A stretch of DNA of 64,000 nucleotides from Streptomyces sp. NBC_01210 (GCF_036010325.1 NZ_CP108549.1:3472001-3536000); one strand, 5' to 3'. Positions 32,647 through 41,359 are shown, counted from the stretch's first letter. Translations and numbers: made by a program. Notes: generated from the sequence alone by a model not told the origin.

Positions 32647-33339
32647 ATGGCTGACAGGCCCGCAATCGTTCTAGTACACGGCGGTTTCGTGGACGGGTCC
32701 GGCTGGCGGCCCGTCTACGACCTGCTCACCCGCGACGGCTACCGCGTCTGCGTGGTGCAGAACCCGACCCTGTCGCTGCAGGGCGACGCCGCCGCAGCGC
32801 GGCTGATCATCGACGCGCAGGACAGCCCGGTCGTGCTGGTCGGTCATTCCTACGGCGGCGCAGTCATCACCGAAGCGGGCACCAGCCCGAACGTGACGGC
32901 TCTGGTCTACATCGCGGCGTTCGTGCCGGACACGGGCGAGTCGGTCAACACGCTCATCTCCGGATTCCCCACCGAGCTGCCCGGACCGCCGATCTTGCCG
33001 CCCAAGGACGGCTTCCTCTTCCTCGACCGGGACAAATTCCCGGCATCGTTCGCCGGTGACCTGCCCGCCGATCAAGCCGCGTTCATGGCCGACTCGCAGG
33101 TCCCCTGGGGGGTGGACGCCCTCGGCCAGCAGGTCACGGAGGCCGCTTGGCGGACCAAGCCGAGCTGGTACATGTTCACCACCGAGGACAAGATGATCCC
33201 CCCGCCTGCCCAGCGCACCATGGCCGGCCGAGCCGGCTCGACCACAGTCGAGGCCGTGGGCAGCCATTCCGTCTTCGCGTCACAACCGGCTCCAGTGGCC
33301 GACCTCATCAAGCGGGCCGCGGTGGTCGTGGCGCCCTAG
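32647..33339 (+). CDS. Alpha/beta hydrolase
   Basis: Protein of 230 aa; ATG 32647 follows AAAGGA. Oxyanion-hole region LVHGGFVDGSGWRPV, nucleophile elbow GHSYGGAV (Ser), late acid in TEDKMIPP and His in VGSHSVFASQP. It is shaped like the esterase/haloperoxidase group often found beside ECF41 sigma genes. It is separated from the sigma gene by 260 bp with no gene, so it may have its own promoter and be an ECF41 target (inferred). Confidence 0.85.
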   Translation: MADRPAIVLVHGGFVDGSGWRPVYDLLTRDGYRVCVVQNPTLSLQGDAAAARLIIDAQDSPVVLVGHSYGGAVITEAGTSPNVTALVYIAAFVPDTGESVNTLISGFPTELPGPPILPPKDGFLFLDRDKFPASFAGDLPADQAAFMADSQVPWGVDALGQQVTEAAWRTKPSWYMFTTEDKMIPPPAQRTMAGRAGSTTVEAVGSHSVFASQPAPVADLIKRAAVVVAP

Positions 33340-33366
33340 CCGCAGCTACCGGAGCGAGGGACCGCC

Positions 33367-33990
33367 ATGGCAAGCATTCACGTGATCGTCCTCCCGGGCG
33401 GTGGGTACGCCGAGCATGTGCCACACGAGGCCGAGCCGATCGTCGACTGGCTCAGCGGGCTCGGTGTGCAGGCGAGCGTCTTCCGCTATCCGCTCAACGC
33501 AAGACACCCGGTACCGCTCGATGCCCTCCGTGCCGAGATCCGGCGCCTCCGCGCGAGTGGAGCGGAGCGCATCGGCCTGATGGGATTCTCCGCGGGCGGT
33601 CACCTTGCCGGCCTTGCTGCCCTGGCAACCGGTGCCGAGGCGCAACCCGTGCAGTTCGTGGTCCTCGGATATGCGATCACGTCGATGGAGACCGAGACCA
33701 CCTACCGCCCCGCCAGGCTGGTCCTGCTGGGGGAGGAAGCCAGCCCGGCGCTGCGACGCTCCACATCTTTGGATGCGCTGGTGACGCCTGAGTCACCGCC
33801 GTTCTTCGTGTGGCACACCGCGGAGGATATCTACGTCCCTCCCGAGCACACCTACCGATTCGCTGCCGCGCTTGCGGCCCACAACGTCCCGCATGCCGTT
33901 CACGTGTTCGCGCACGGGCCGCACAGTCTCGGCCTGGCAGAAGGCGCGGGGGACGTCGAGACCTGGACAGCCTTGGCCGCGTCCTGGATT
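33367..33990 (+). pseudogene. Alpha/beta hydrolase gene split by a 5.8-kb mobile unit (5' part)
   Basis: 208 residues of an esterase-type hydrolase: IHVIVLPGGGYAEHVPHEAE near the start, nucleophile elbow GFSAGGHLAG, acid and His in TAEDIYVPPEH and FAHGPHSLGLAEG. The gene runs 28 bp after the preceding hydrolase and is intact up to LAASWI. There the mobile unit begins at 33991 and would replace the end by a chance tail. The missing codons, reading RERASA and stop, lie at 39796-39816 beyond the unit. The catalytic core is complete, so the truncated protein could still fold. Confidence 0.85.
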
Positions 33991-34019
33991 GGGTGCAGAT
34001 CTGATGAGGGTGCTGTCGA

Positions 34020-35552
34020 TCAGGCCGCGAGTGTGAGGTGGTCGCGGTAGCGGGCCTGGTGGTTGCGGGCGAACTCCTGTTGTTCGTGCCAGGTCCAGTA
34101 GGTGTCGAAGTCGCCGTTGGCGCGTAGTGCGCGGAGCTTGAGTACGGCCTCGGCGCCGGCGAGTCCCCAGCGGGCCCCGGTGATGTCGAGCCGGTCTTTG
34201 ACCAGGTGGCGGCAGGCGCCCTCGATGATTCCGGTCGCGATGGGCCAGCCGCGTTCCAGTGCGGTGCCGTAGCGCAGGTACTGGGCCTTGTTGCGCAGGT
34301 AGCCGACGGCGTCGTCGACGCCCTTGCGGCGGTTCTTCTTCAGCCGGGCTGTGCGGGCGGCCGCCTCGAGAGCGGTCGCGGCCTGTTCCGCGCCGCCGCC
34401 GAGGATGGTGCGGGCGTGACGTGCGACGAAGGCTTCGGCGGCCGGGTCGCCGGCCTGATGCAGGCACCAGGCCGCGTCCCAGAGGTATTCGAGCACGTGG
34501 ATGAGGTCGATGACGATGTGCACGGTCACGCCCCGGTACTTGGCCTAGGCGGTGATGAGGTCGAGTTGGTGGCGGGCGCCGTCCACGAGCACGACCCAGG
34601 GCCGGCGATGGGTGGGGTCGCGATGCTCGGCCTGGTCGAAGACCGCGGCCACGACCTGCGCGGCGGTGCCCTCGATCGAGCCGGTCAGCCACTTGGACCT
34701 GGCCTTCGGCCCGGGACGGCGTTCATGCCCGCCGCCGCCGGAGTCGTCGCCGGGGTCGGTGATGATGTCGTCGACGCCGCGCTCGGCGGGCTCGGCGTCG
34801 TAGACGGCGCCCAGGGTGGCCATGCGCTTGCGGCCCAGTTTCTCCCCGGCGGCCAGGCGGGACTTCATCTTGTTGCCGCCCTTCGCCTCGGCGGCCTTCG
34901 CGGTGGCCTCGCGCAGCGCCTCCGGCCTTATCACCACGCCCTTGCCGTCGGCCGAGAGCACCAGCGTGGTCGCGTCGGTGCACGGAGCGGGCACCAGGGC
35001 GTCGTAGAAAGAGTCGATGTCCGCGGCGGCGCCCACCGCCAGTTCCTGGACCCGCCGGTGCCCGATCCCCGCCCCGGTCATGGTGTTGATCCGCTCGCAC
35101 GCCTCGGCGAACGAGCCGCGCGATGCCTCGATCGCCGCGAGCCTGGCCAGCCCGTGACTGTGCATCCCCGCCGGCAGGTTCAGCATCGCGTCGGCCGGGT
35201 GCAGATCCGCCACCTTGTCACCGCGGTAGGCGATCCGGGTCACGGTCACCTTCCCGAACACCGTGGCCAGGGTCCTCGAGCGGCCCCGCTCGATTCTCGT
35301 GCGCTCGAGCTCGGTGGCATCGACGACCTCGGGCAGCCGCTGCTCGGTCAGCGTCCGCAGCCGCAGATGGTCCTGGAACAGCTGCCGGGTCACCTCCCGC
35401 ATCCGCGCGCCCAGCAGGTCCTCCAGCTGTGAGTGCGTCAAGGCCGCCACCTCCGGGGACCCGAGCTCCTTCGTGACCTGGTCGAACAGGCCACGGGCGG
35501 CGGCGAACGCCGACTCGCACCCGGCCAGGGCCATCCCGTCCCCACCGCTCAC
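34020..35552 (-). pseudogene. ISKra4-family transposase with an in-frame amber codon
   Basis: From GTG 35552 the frame runs for ~335 codons, with the DDE-like core around TLVLSADGKGVVIRPEALRE and WVVLVDGARHQLDLIT. It hits TAG at 34545-34547 and then continues in the same frame to the natural end at 34020 (TVHIVIDLIHVLEYLWDAAW through YWTWHEQQEFARNHQARYRD). The TAG most simply replaces a GAG (Glu). Without readthrough the C-terminal ~175 residues, including catalytic sequence, are lost. Confidence 0.85.
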
Positions 35553-36048
35553 GGTGCCACCGTCCGGGACGTGAGCGCGAACAGCCCCGGCTCCGCCTCG
35601 GACAGCACTCCGCGGTCCACGAGCCGCTTCAGCTTCGAACGCATGCCCTCGACATGCCGGGCCTCCGTCGGGGAGCCCACCGACTCGCACACGTCCTTGC
35701 ACCGTAGCGGGCCCCCGCCTCGGCGAACGACACCAGGATCTGCCGGTAGGCCTGCGAGGTCACCACCGTGTCCCCCGCCTCCTCGGCCTTCAGCATGACC
35801 GGGACCAGCTCCGCCAGCGGCACCGTCGCCGCCTCCAGATCCCCGACCGGCCCGGCGCCCGCCGGCACCGGGCCACTGTCGACCAGCACCTGGTCCACCG
35901 TCTCCCGCGTGATCCGCAGCCGCGTCAACTCCTCCTCCACTCCCTCCAGTTCCCCGGACAGGCCCGCGATCTGCTCACGCAGCCGCTCGGCCCGCCCACG
36001 CGCGGCCGACTCCCTGACTTCCAACGCTTCGAACAACGACGGCACCAC
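35549..36048 (-). pseudogene. ISKra4 accessory protein, frameshifted
   Basis: From GTG 36048 or 36045 the frame reads a coiled coil (RGRAERLREQIAGLSGELEG) and a winged-helix-like part up to QILVSFAEAG. At about 35720 one G appears lost from a G-run. Continuing in the next frame restores a sensible ending (LRCKDVCESVGSPTEARHVE, then LFALTSRTVAP) that stops exactly at the transposase start. Confidence 0.75.
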
Positions 36049-36176
36049 ACCACCCCCAGTCAGCACCCCACCCAGCGGCGGGCTCAACGCCGACGACGGT
36101 AGAAACCGACCACCTCCACACCACCCCCAACAGCCCCGAATCACCCAAACGAGGCACCCCTACAAGATCTGCACCC

Positions 36177-36442
36177 ATCCCGGATGAAACAACGGGACGA
36201 AACGCCCACTGACCAGACAGAATGGTCAGGGGCCATCGTGCTGCGTGCTCTCTTCCAGCCGTGAGGGACGTGGTGCCCCGGGTGGTCGTCCTTCTTGCAC
36301 TCCCGTGCCTGGAAGTAGCACAGGGCGCCACGGCTCAGCGGGGGAACTGTGAGAGGCAGGCATCCCCTTCGGAGAGGCTGCTTGAGCGTTGGGCTGGGGA
36401 GGACTGAACAGGGCCGGGGCCCGGCTCTCCTGCCCGGTTCTG
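36177..36442. other. Gap inside the mobile unit
   Basis: 266 bp between the inner IS end and the transglutaminase stop codon. A minus-strand stretch (REHAARWPLTILSGQWAFRP) hints at an old coding relic, but nothing can be identified. Confidence 0.35.
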
Positions 36443-37699
36443 CTACGGCCAGCCTTGCTTCACCTTGGCGGGGGCGGTGTTCCAGCTCTTAGGTATGAAC
36501 GTGATGACGTAGGTTCCCCGGTCGAAGTCCGCGTACCCGGAAGACCAGTTCCGGAACTTGCTCTCGTATACCTGCATGGGTCCCAGGTCGCCATTGGGTG
36601 CGTGATAGTGGTTGGCGTGAGTCCATACGGTTTTCTCGGCATCCGCTTCCGTTTGGGCCCCGAACCAGCCGTAGTCGAAGTTGATCCAGCTTTCGCCAGG
36701 AGTGGCGGGGCTGCGCGGAATGTTTCTGTCCTTTGACATGTCGACCAGGCCTGTGCCGTGGTCAGGGCGGAAGGCATCCGGGTCGCCGTACTTCCTCTTG
36801 TCAGAGGAGCTCTGCTGGTCCTGCCCGCTCCAGAAGTGCTTTGAGTAGATCACCGCCTTCATCCTGGACGGATCGTAGTTTCCTCCATCCCTGTCCTTGA
36901 AGGACGGCGTGTTCCTCAGCGCCGAGTACAGGTTCGAGCGGCTGTCCTCGTGGAGCAGAGCGTCATCGTTCTTCGCGAGCTCTGTCTTGAGGTTGTCGAC
37001 GTAAGCCCCCTCGTCGTGGGAATTTTCCAGGGCGTTGTTCATGATGGACGCCACATCACGCGCCCGCTTGAAGCCCTTCCCCTCGTCGAAACTGCCCTTG
37101 GCGATGCGTCCCTCAAACTCCGCATGCGTTTCGCCGGGTCGGGGTTTGGTGTTCCTCAGGTCGTTCCTGTACTTGTTCTCGTCGAAGAACGCGAACGCTA
37201 ACTTGTTCGTCGGGTAGGGGCCGGAATTGACCCAGGTGATGCCGACGCAACCGTAGGACAGCCTTTCTCGCTGCTCCCGGGTCATTTGCTGCGCCTTGCC
37301 GTCGCGGTGACTGTAGACCTGCTGCCACTTGCGTATGTAGTTGTTGACGATCGTCGTTGATCTGCCTCCGTCGGCCCGGTACGCGTCAGGCATCCTGTCG
37401 AGCAGCTCGGCAGGAGGAGTTTCCCGGTCGTCGGCAGCGCCGGCGGCCCCGGAGGATGCGCTGGTCCCCGGCCGCGAATCCGCCGGGGACTCGCCAGGTC
37501 GCCCCAGAGCCAGAGCCCTGTCGTTGAGCGCGTTGATGGCCCTGACGTCATACGCCGTCAGGTCGTGCGTTTCGGCGTAGGACTCCTCCTTTTCCCCGTT
37601 GCCGCTGTCGGCGGCCTGGCTGACCGACGGCATGAATCCAGCAGTGCACAGGACCGCACCCACCGTGGCGATGGCGAGGAATTTCCGACGTTCATGCAT
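36443..37699 (-). CDS. Secreted microbial transglutaminase (protein-glutamine gamma-glutamyltransferase) zymogen
   Basis: Forms isopeptide bonds between Gln and Lys side chains of proteins. Protein of 418 aa from ATG 37699 (TTG 37708 is an alternative): signal peptide (1 to about 30), pro-region (about 31-87) containing YAETHDLTAYDVRAINALND, and a mature enzyme of 331 aa matching the S. mobaraensis enzyme throughout, for example NNYIRKWQQVYSHRDG and AVIYSKHFWSGQD. The catalytic triad is intact: Cys151 in LSYGCVGITW, Asp342 in WINFDYGWFG and His361 in VWTHANHYH, equal to mature Cys64, Asp255 and His274. It lies inside the ISKra4-bounded unit. Confidence 0.95.
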   Translation of the reverse strand: MHERRKFLAIATVGAVLCTAGFMPSVSQAADSGNGEKEESYAETHDLTAYDVRAINALNDRALALGRPGESPADSRPGTSASSGAAGAADDRETPPAELLDRMPDAYRADGGRSTTIVNNYIRKWQQVYSHRDGKAQQMTREQRERLSYGCVGITWVNSGPYPTNKLAFAFFDENKYRNDLRNTKPRPGETHAEFEGRIAKGSFDEGKGFKRARDVASIMNNALENSHDEGAYVDNLKTELAKNDDALLHEDSRSNLYSALRNTPSFKDRDGGNYDPSRMKAVIYSKHFWSGQDQQSSSDKRKYGDPDAFRPDHGTGLVDMSKDRNIPRSPATPGESWINFDYGWFGAQTEADAEKTVWTHANHYHAPNGDLGPMQVYESKFRNWSSGYADFDRGTYVITFIPKSWNTAPAKVKQGWP

Positions 37700-37967
37700 G
37701 AAAACCAAGAGCTCCTTTGTGGTGAAATCTCATGGAACAAGGGCGTGCGAGAGCACGACGCAATGGAGGGTTTGCAGGCGAGCTGCCGCTCACGGCCGTG
37801 GCCGCGCTGTCCTGCGTCGCTGCGCAGCGGACGGAGATGCAGTGAATGCGGGATTCAGCGGTGGCGGTGAAGTCGCCGCCGGTCAGGGCCTGGCGGCCGC
37901 CAGGCGGGCTGGGCGCGACGAGGTGACCGCTGGCCGCCCGCCCGGGTCGGGCGGGGCCGGTGACTCG
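37700..37967. other. Promoter region of the transglutaminase gene
   Basis: About 270 bp upstream of the transglutaminase, with AAAGGAG close before its start. No open frame of note. It probably holds the transglutaminase promoter and the end of the upstream secreted-protein transcript. Confidence 0.4.
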
Positions 37968-38450
37968 CTACCTCGGGGTCGCCGCCGAGGCGACGACGCG
38001 GGCCCGGTCCGGGTATTCGGGGTCGCCGTAGCGGACCTCGACGCGCGGGTGGGAGCGCAGGAACTCGGTGTCGGCCAGGCGGACCTGGCTGGGGTGCTCG
38101 ACCGTGCGCACGGCGATGTCCGTGTCGAGGAAGAAGCTGAACTCGCCGGCGGCCGGGGCGTAGACGAAGAACGTGCGGCCCCCGAACCTCTGCTGCGCGA
38201 CGTTGTCCGTCAGGACCAGGGACCAGAAACCCGTGCAGTGGCCCGCGGGACACATGAACTGGAAGCCGGCCCGCAGGCCGTCCAGTTCCATCCCGCGGAA
38301 GGGGTTGCCGTCGCCCGCGTTGACCGTGGCGGCGGTCGCTGGGGCAGCCGTGTCCGGGGTTGCTGCCTGCGCTCCCGGTGTGAGGGGCAGGGCCAGGGCC
38401 GCGGTCACAGCGACGGTCGTGAGGGCGCGGAGAGCGGTTCGACATATCAC
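37968..38450 (-). CDS. Small secreted protein, lysine-free, beside the transglutaminase
   Basis: Protein of 160 aa from GTG 38450, with AGGAG 8 bp upstream. A clear signal peptide ends near PGAQAATPD. The mature part has two Cys in FMCPAGHCTGFW, beta-rich sequence (RTFFVYAPAAGEFSFFLDTD) and a charged tail. The family was not recognised. It has no lysine at all but several glutamines, so it could donate Gln but never Lys in transglutaminase cross-links. It is on the same strand and upstream of the transglutaminase within the same mobile unit, which suggests substrate, inhibitor or chaperone roles (inference only). Confidence 0.7.
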   Translation of the reverse strand: MICRTALRALTTVAVTAALALPLTPGAQAATPDTAAPATAATVNAGDGNPFRGMELDGLRAGFQFMCPAGHCTGFWSLVLTDNVAQQRFGGRTFFVYAPAAGEFSFFLDTDIAVRTVEHPSQVRLADTEFLRSHPRVEVRYGDPEYPDRARVVASAATPR

Positions 38451-39129
38451 GTCTCGGCTCCTGTGTGAGTGATCAGGTGGATACGAGCAGCGATCATTGC
38501 CTCGAGTGAACTCCCCGGCAACAACACGGCTGCAAAACCGGCCAGTCCATCTCGTAGGACGCTATCTGGCCATGTATCCGAACCGGACCGGCGTCGGGAT
38601 GTCATGCGGCAGCATTCCCCTGCAACTGGCGTGAGGTACGCGGCGAGACCCGCACCGCCGATGCTGAGAACCCCACGGTGCGTTCGATGACCCCCGCCAC
38701 CGGCGGGGACGAAGAGCCCCATACAGCGGCGGCAATCCAGCTGCGGGGGCTCCGTCAACCCGCTCCCGGCCGCAGCCGAACGGACCCCAGCCCACCTCAA
38801 GGACAGGAAGATCTTCGCCATTCGCTACTGCCGCCCCCCTGCCCCTATCGCCGTCCTCACGAAGGCTGTCACGGCCCTCACCCTTCTCCAACAAGGCCGG
38901 GAAAGCCCCGTGAACAGACCTCCAGGCATCGACACAGAGCCCCGACAGGCGACGCGGGGTCGACTGCGACGATGGGCACGCGCCTGATCAACGGCGTGAG
39001 CCCCTACGACGATCATGCCGACGCCTGGGACAAGCGTCCGGCTGAGGGCCTGCCCGGACACCACCGGACAGGCACCGGGGGTGCCCCTATCTCTTTCGTC
39101 AAGGGGCAGGGCGGTTGATTCGTGATCGT
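38451..39129. other. 679-bp region without a confident gene
   Basis: The plus strand near 38760-38988 reads a short plausible segment (AHLKDRKIFAIRYCRPP, then VTALTLLQQGRE) ending in a stop, with no recognisable start or family; it may be a gene relic. The promoter of the secreted protein gene must lie in 38451-38600. Nothing else was seen. Confidence 0.35.
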
Positions 39130-39530
39130 TCAGGCGGTTTGGGGGACGGTGTGGGTCTCGAAGAAGGTGCCGTCGCGGAGCATCGCGAAGAGCACGTCGA
39201 CGCGGCGGCGGGCGAGACACATCAGGGCTTGCTTGTGCCGTTTGCCCTCGGCTTTCTTCCGCTCGTAGTAGGCCCGGGAGGCTGGGTCCGAGAGCGAGGC
39301 GAACGCGGCCAGGAAGAACGCCCGTTTGAGGTGCTTGTTGCCGCGTCGGGACGGGCTTTCACCGTGGATCGAGGAGCCGGATCTCCTGGTCACAGGAGCG
39401 AGGCCGGCGTAGGCGGCGAGGTGTCCGGCGGTGGGGAAGGCAGTGCCGTCGCCGACATCTATGAGGATGCGGGCTCCGGTCCTGACGCCTATCCCCGGCA
39501 TCGACGTCAGGAGCTTCGAAAGAGGGCGCC
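39130..39530 (-). pseudogene. IS110-family transposase, C-terminal fragment
   Basis: The minus strand carries the transposase_20 domain: LSKLLTSMPGIGVRTGARIL, GDGTAFPTAGHLAAYAGLAP and KRHKQALMCLARRRVDVLFA to the stop at 39130. The N-terminal catalytic half is missing; homology stops near 39530. Another truncated mobile piece nested in the transglutaminase unit. Confidence 0.85.
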
Positions 39531-39644
39531 ATGGAGGACGGGGACATGGAGACCGCGGCCGGACTGGTGGCGATGGCGTATGACGAGACGGTCGGCGATC
39601 TGATTGACCCGCACGCATCGGCCATCCGGCACATCGGCTACTGA
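39531..39644 (+). other. Short coding relic between IS fragments
   Basis: A frame of 37 codons (MEDGDMETAAGLVAMAYDET, then GDLIDPHASAIRHIGY, stop) has coding-like composition but no start signal. It is probably the 3' end of an unidentified gene cut by the IS110 fragment. Confidence 0.35.
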
Positions 39645-39668
39645 GGGGCGCATTCGTGAGCGAATCCG

Positions 39669-39786
39669 TCGACACCTACTGGACCTGGCACGAACAACAG
39701 GAGTTCGCCCGCAACCACCAGGCCCGCTACCGCGACCACCTCACACTCGCGGCCTGATCGACAGCACCCTCATCAGATCTGCACCC
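39669..39786 (+). repeat. 118-bp inverted copy of the ISKra4 transposase end
   Basis: Identical, in opposite orientation, to 33991-34108: the last ~29 codons of the transposase (YWTWHEQQEFARNHQARYRD to stop) plus the terminal repeat ending CAGATCTGCACCC. It forms the right end of the mobile unit, directly abutting the second copy of the 9-bp target duplication. Confidence 0.9.
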
Positions 39787-39816
39787 TCCTGGATTCGCGA
39801 ACGCGCCTCAGCCTGA
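39787..39816 (+). pseudogene. Detached 3' end of the split alpha/beta hydrolase gene
   Basis: The duplicated 9-mer TCCTGGATT (Ser-Trp-Ile) continues as CGCGAACGCGCCTCAGCCTGA, that is RERASA and a stop codon. This completes the frame interrupted at 33990. Confidence 0.75.
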
Positions 39817-39910
39817 CGCGGCCTGCGGCCTCTTGCGTTAATCCGGCTCCGGCTGCGTTCGTGAACCATCTGCCGGAGATGCGCTGCGCGTTGGCTGAGG
39901 ACGGAGCCGG

Positions 39911-40513
39911 TCAGCGCACGCTCCGCCCGGCGGCGTTCGCCTGCCACTCGCGGCCGATGGAGCGGATCAGCGCCGGGTACACCCCGATGTACCGGAAGGG
40001 CTTGATGGCGGCCATGTAGAGGGTGCCGAACAGCCCGTTCGGCTTCACCAGGACGGCCATCTGGCCGCGGTAGCCGCCGGACCCGTCCGGGACCCAGCCG
40101 ATGTGCATCACCGCGTGCACGGTCTTGTTGCCCATCTCGGCGGCCCACTCGTCGTCCCTCTGATAGAGGGAGGTGAACGGGGAGGAGCCGAGGTCGGGAC
40201 CCTGGGCGCCCTCGCGAAGGTCCGCCGGCAACCGGTCGCGCAGGGAAGGCAGCCGGGTACTGATGCCGGTACCGGACTTGTCCCAGCCGAGCAGTGCTCC
40301 GAGCTTCCAGCGGGCGGCGAAGAGCATGCGGGAGACGGGACCTTCTCCGTTCACCCCGCTCCTGAGTCCTTCGGCGAACTGGCGCACCAGCCACACATGG
40401 TCGTCGGGTCCGCCGGGGGTGGGCAGTGCCCACACGTCCTCGACCGTGAAGTCGTCGGCGATCTCGTGGATCCGCCAGGGGCGGTCGGTGTGGGCGGTTC
40501 GGGGAAGTCGCAT
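39911..40513 (-). CDS. DUF2867 family protein
   Basis: Protein of 200 aa starting at ATG 40513. The family traits are a START-like/SDR-associated beta-sheet domain: HEIADDFTVEDVWALPTPGG near the start, LLGWDKSGTGI in the middle, and KPFRYIGVYPALIRSIGREW at the end. Function unknown. It is divergent from a TetR regulator with an inverted repeat between them, so it is the probable regulated target. Confidence 0.8.
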   Translation of the reverse strand: MRLPRTAHTDRPWRIHEIADDFTVEDVWALPTPGGPDDHVWLVRQFAEGLRSGVNGEGPVSRMLFAARWKLGALLGWDKSGTGISTRLPSLRDRLPADLREGAQGPDLGSSPFTSLYQRDDEWAAEMGNKTVHAVMHIGWVPDGSGGYRGQMAVLVKPNGLFGTLYMAAIKPFRYIGVYPALIRSIGREWQANAAGRSVR

Positions 40514-40528
40514 GAGCAGGCCCCTGTC

Positions 40529-40544
40529 TATACGGTGGCGTATA
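40529..40544. promoter_or_regulatory. TetR-type operator
   Basis: Perfect inverted repeat TATACG-GTGG-CGTATA in the 95-bp gap between DUF2867 and TetR genes. A further CGTATA half-site lies near 40572, so two sites may be bound. Confidence 0.65.
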
Positions 40545-40608
40545 TATCGAAGGTAGACCCATCTATGCGCCCCCGTATACTCGGCAGGGACGTGAGGAGG
40601 CACACACC

Positions 40609-41169
40609 ATGGGCGCGACCCGCACGCCACGCGGCAAGTGGATCGAGGAAGGCTTGCGGGCACTGGTCGCAGGCGGCCCCGAAGCCGTCCGGATCGAGGC
40701 ACTGGCGCAGACACTCGGCGTCAGCAAGGGTGGCTTCTACGGGTACTTCCGCAACCGGGGCGCGCTGCTCACCGAAATGCTCGACACCTGGGAGTACGAG
40801 GTCGCCGAGAGCGTGATCGAGCAGGTGGAGAGCGGCGGGGGAGACGCCAGGGCCAGACTCGAGCGGCTGTTCGCCATCGCCGCCTCCACCACCGACGGGC
40901 CGGTGCGAGGCACCACCGCCGATATCGCGATCCGCGACTGGGCCCGCCGCGACGCGGCCGTCGCCGAGCGCCTGCGCCGCGTCGACAACCGCCGTATGGA
41001 CTACCTGCGTTCCCTGTTCTCCTCCTTCTGCCCCGACGAGGACGAGGTCGAGGTCCGCTGCCTGCTCGCCGTCTCGGTGCGCATCGGGAACCACTTCAAC
41101 GCCGCCGACAACGGCAAGCGCAGCCGCGCGGAAGTGATGGAACTGATCAGGCAGCGGCTGCTGAAGTAG
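40609..41169 (+). CDS. TetR/AcrR family regulator
   Basis: Protein of 186 aa. HTH at about 14-55: LRALVAGGPEAVRIEALAQT then LGVSKGGFYGYFRNRGALL. The C-terminal ligand domain includes DIAIRDWARRDAAVAERLRR, typical of the subgroup that controls a divergent small gene. Probably represses the DUF2867 gene and itself through the palindrome at 40529. Confidence 0.88.
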   Translation: MGATRTPRGKWIEEGLRALVAGGPEAVRIEALAQTLGVSKGGFYGYFRNRGALLTEMLDTWEYEVAESVIEQVESGGGDARARLERLFAIAASTTDGPVRGTTADIAIRDWARRDAAVAERLRRVDNRRMDYLRSLFSSFCPDEDEVEVRCLLAVSVRIGNHFNAADNGKRSRAEVMELIRQRLLK

Positions 41170-41359
41170 CCGGCCCCGCCATCGTCTCCCGCACGTGGCA
41201 TCGCTCTCATGTGGCTCAACGTGCGCCTGGTCACGGCCAGGGCTGTCCGGCGGATCAAGCCGTACGAGGTGGGCGTCACCGGAAATCGCAGATGTGCATG
41301 CCGGCTTCCAACGCCTGCTCGACTTCATCACAGCCGAGGGCGCATTCGTCCGTCCGGGG

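Larger units (their letters stand above)
33991..36176 (-). mobile_element. ISKra4-family insertion sequence, full length but defective
   Basis: 2,186 bp bounded by GGGTGCAGATCT at 33991 and its inverted copy AGATCTGCACCC ending at 36176, with further matching GGGTGC subrepeats inside each end. It encodes an accessory protein and a transposase on the minus strand, the second starting in a GTGA overlap with the first. Both frames are broken (see the two entries within), so it cannot move by itself unless the lesions are sequencing errors. Confidence 0.85.
33991..39786. mobile_element. 5.8-kb ISKra4-bounded composite-transposon-like unit carrying a transglutaminase
   Basis: Left end (33991-34108) and right end (39669-39786) are identical over 118 bp in inverted orientation; both are the transposase-3' end of the same ISKra4-family IS. 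The 9-mer TCCTGGATT stands immediately outside on both sides (33982-33990 and 39787-39795), a target-site duplication. Removing the unit and one 9-mer joins the split alpha/beta hydrolase into one frame of 214 codons. Inside are a full-length but mutated ISKra4, a transglutaminase gene, a secreted-protein gene, an IS110 fragment and noncoding DNA. Confidence 0.82.

Noticed and set aside
34206..35432. Plus-strand open frame of 408 codons over the ISKra4 transposase
   Set aside because: Antisense of recognisable transposase sequence; no start signal or domain.
33991..36176. Treating the ISKra4 element as the only insertion in the hydrolase gene
   Set aside because: No duplication flanks 36176, and the hydrolase 3' end with the 9-bp repeat is found at 39787, so the inserted unit must reach 39786.
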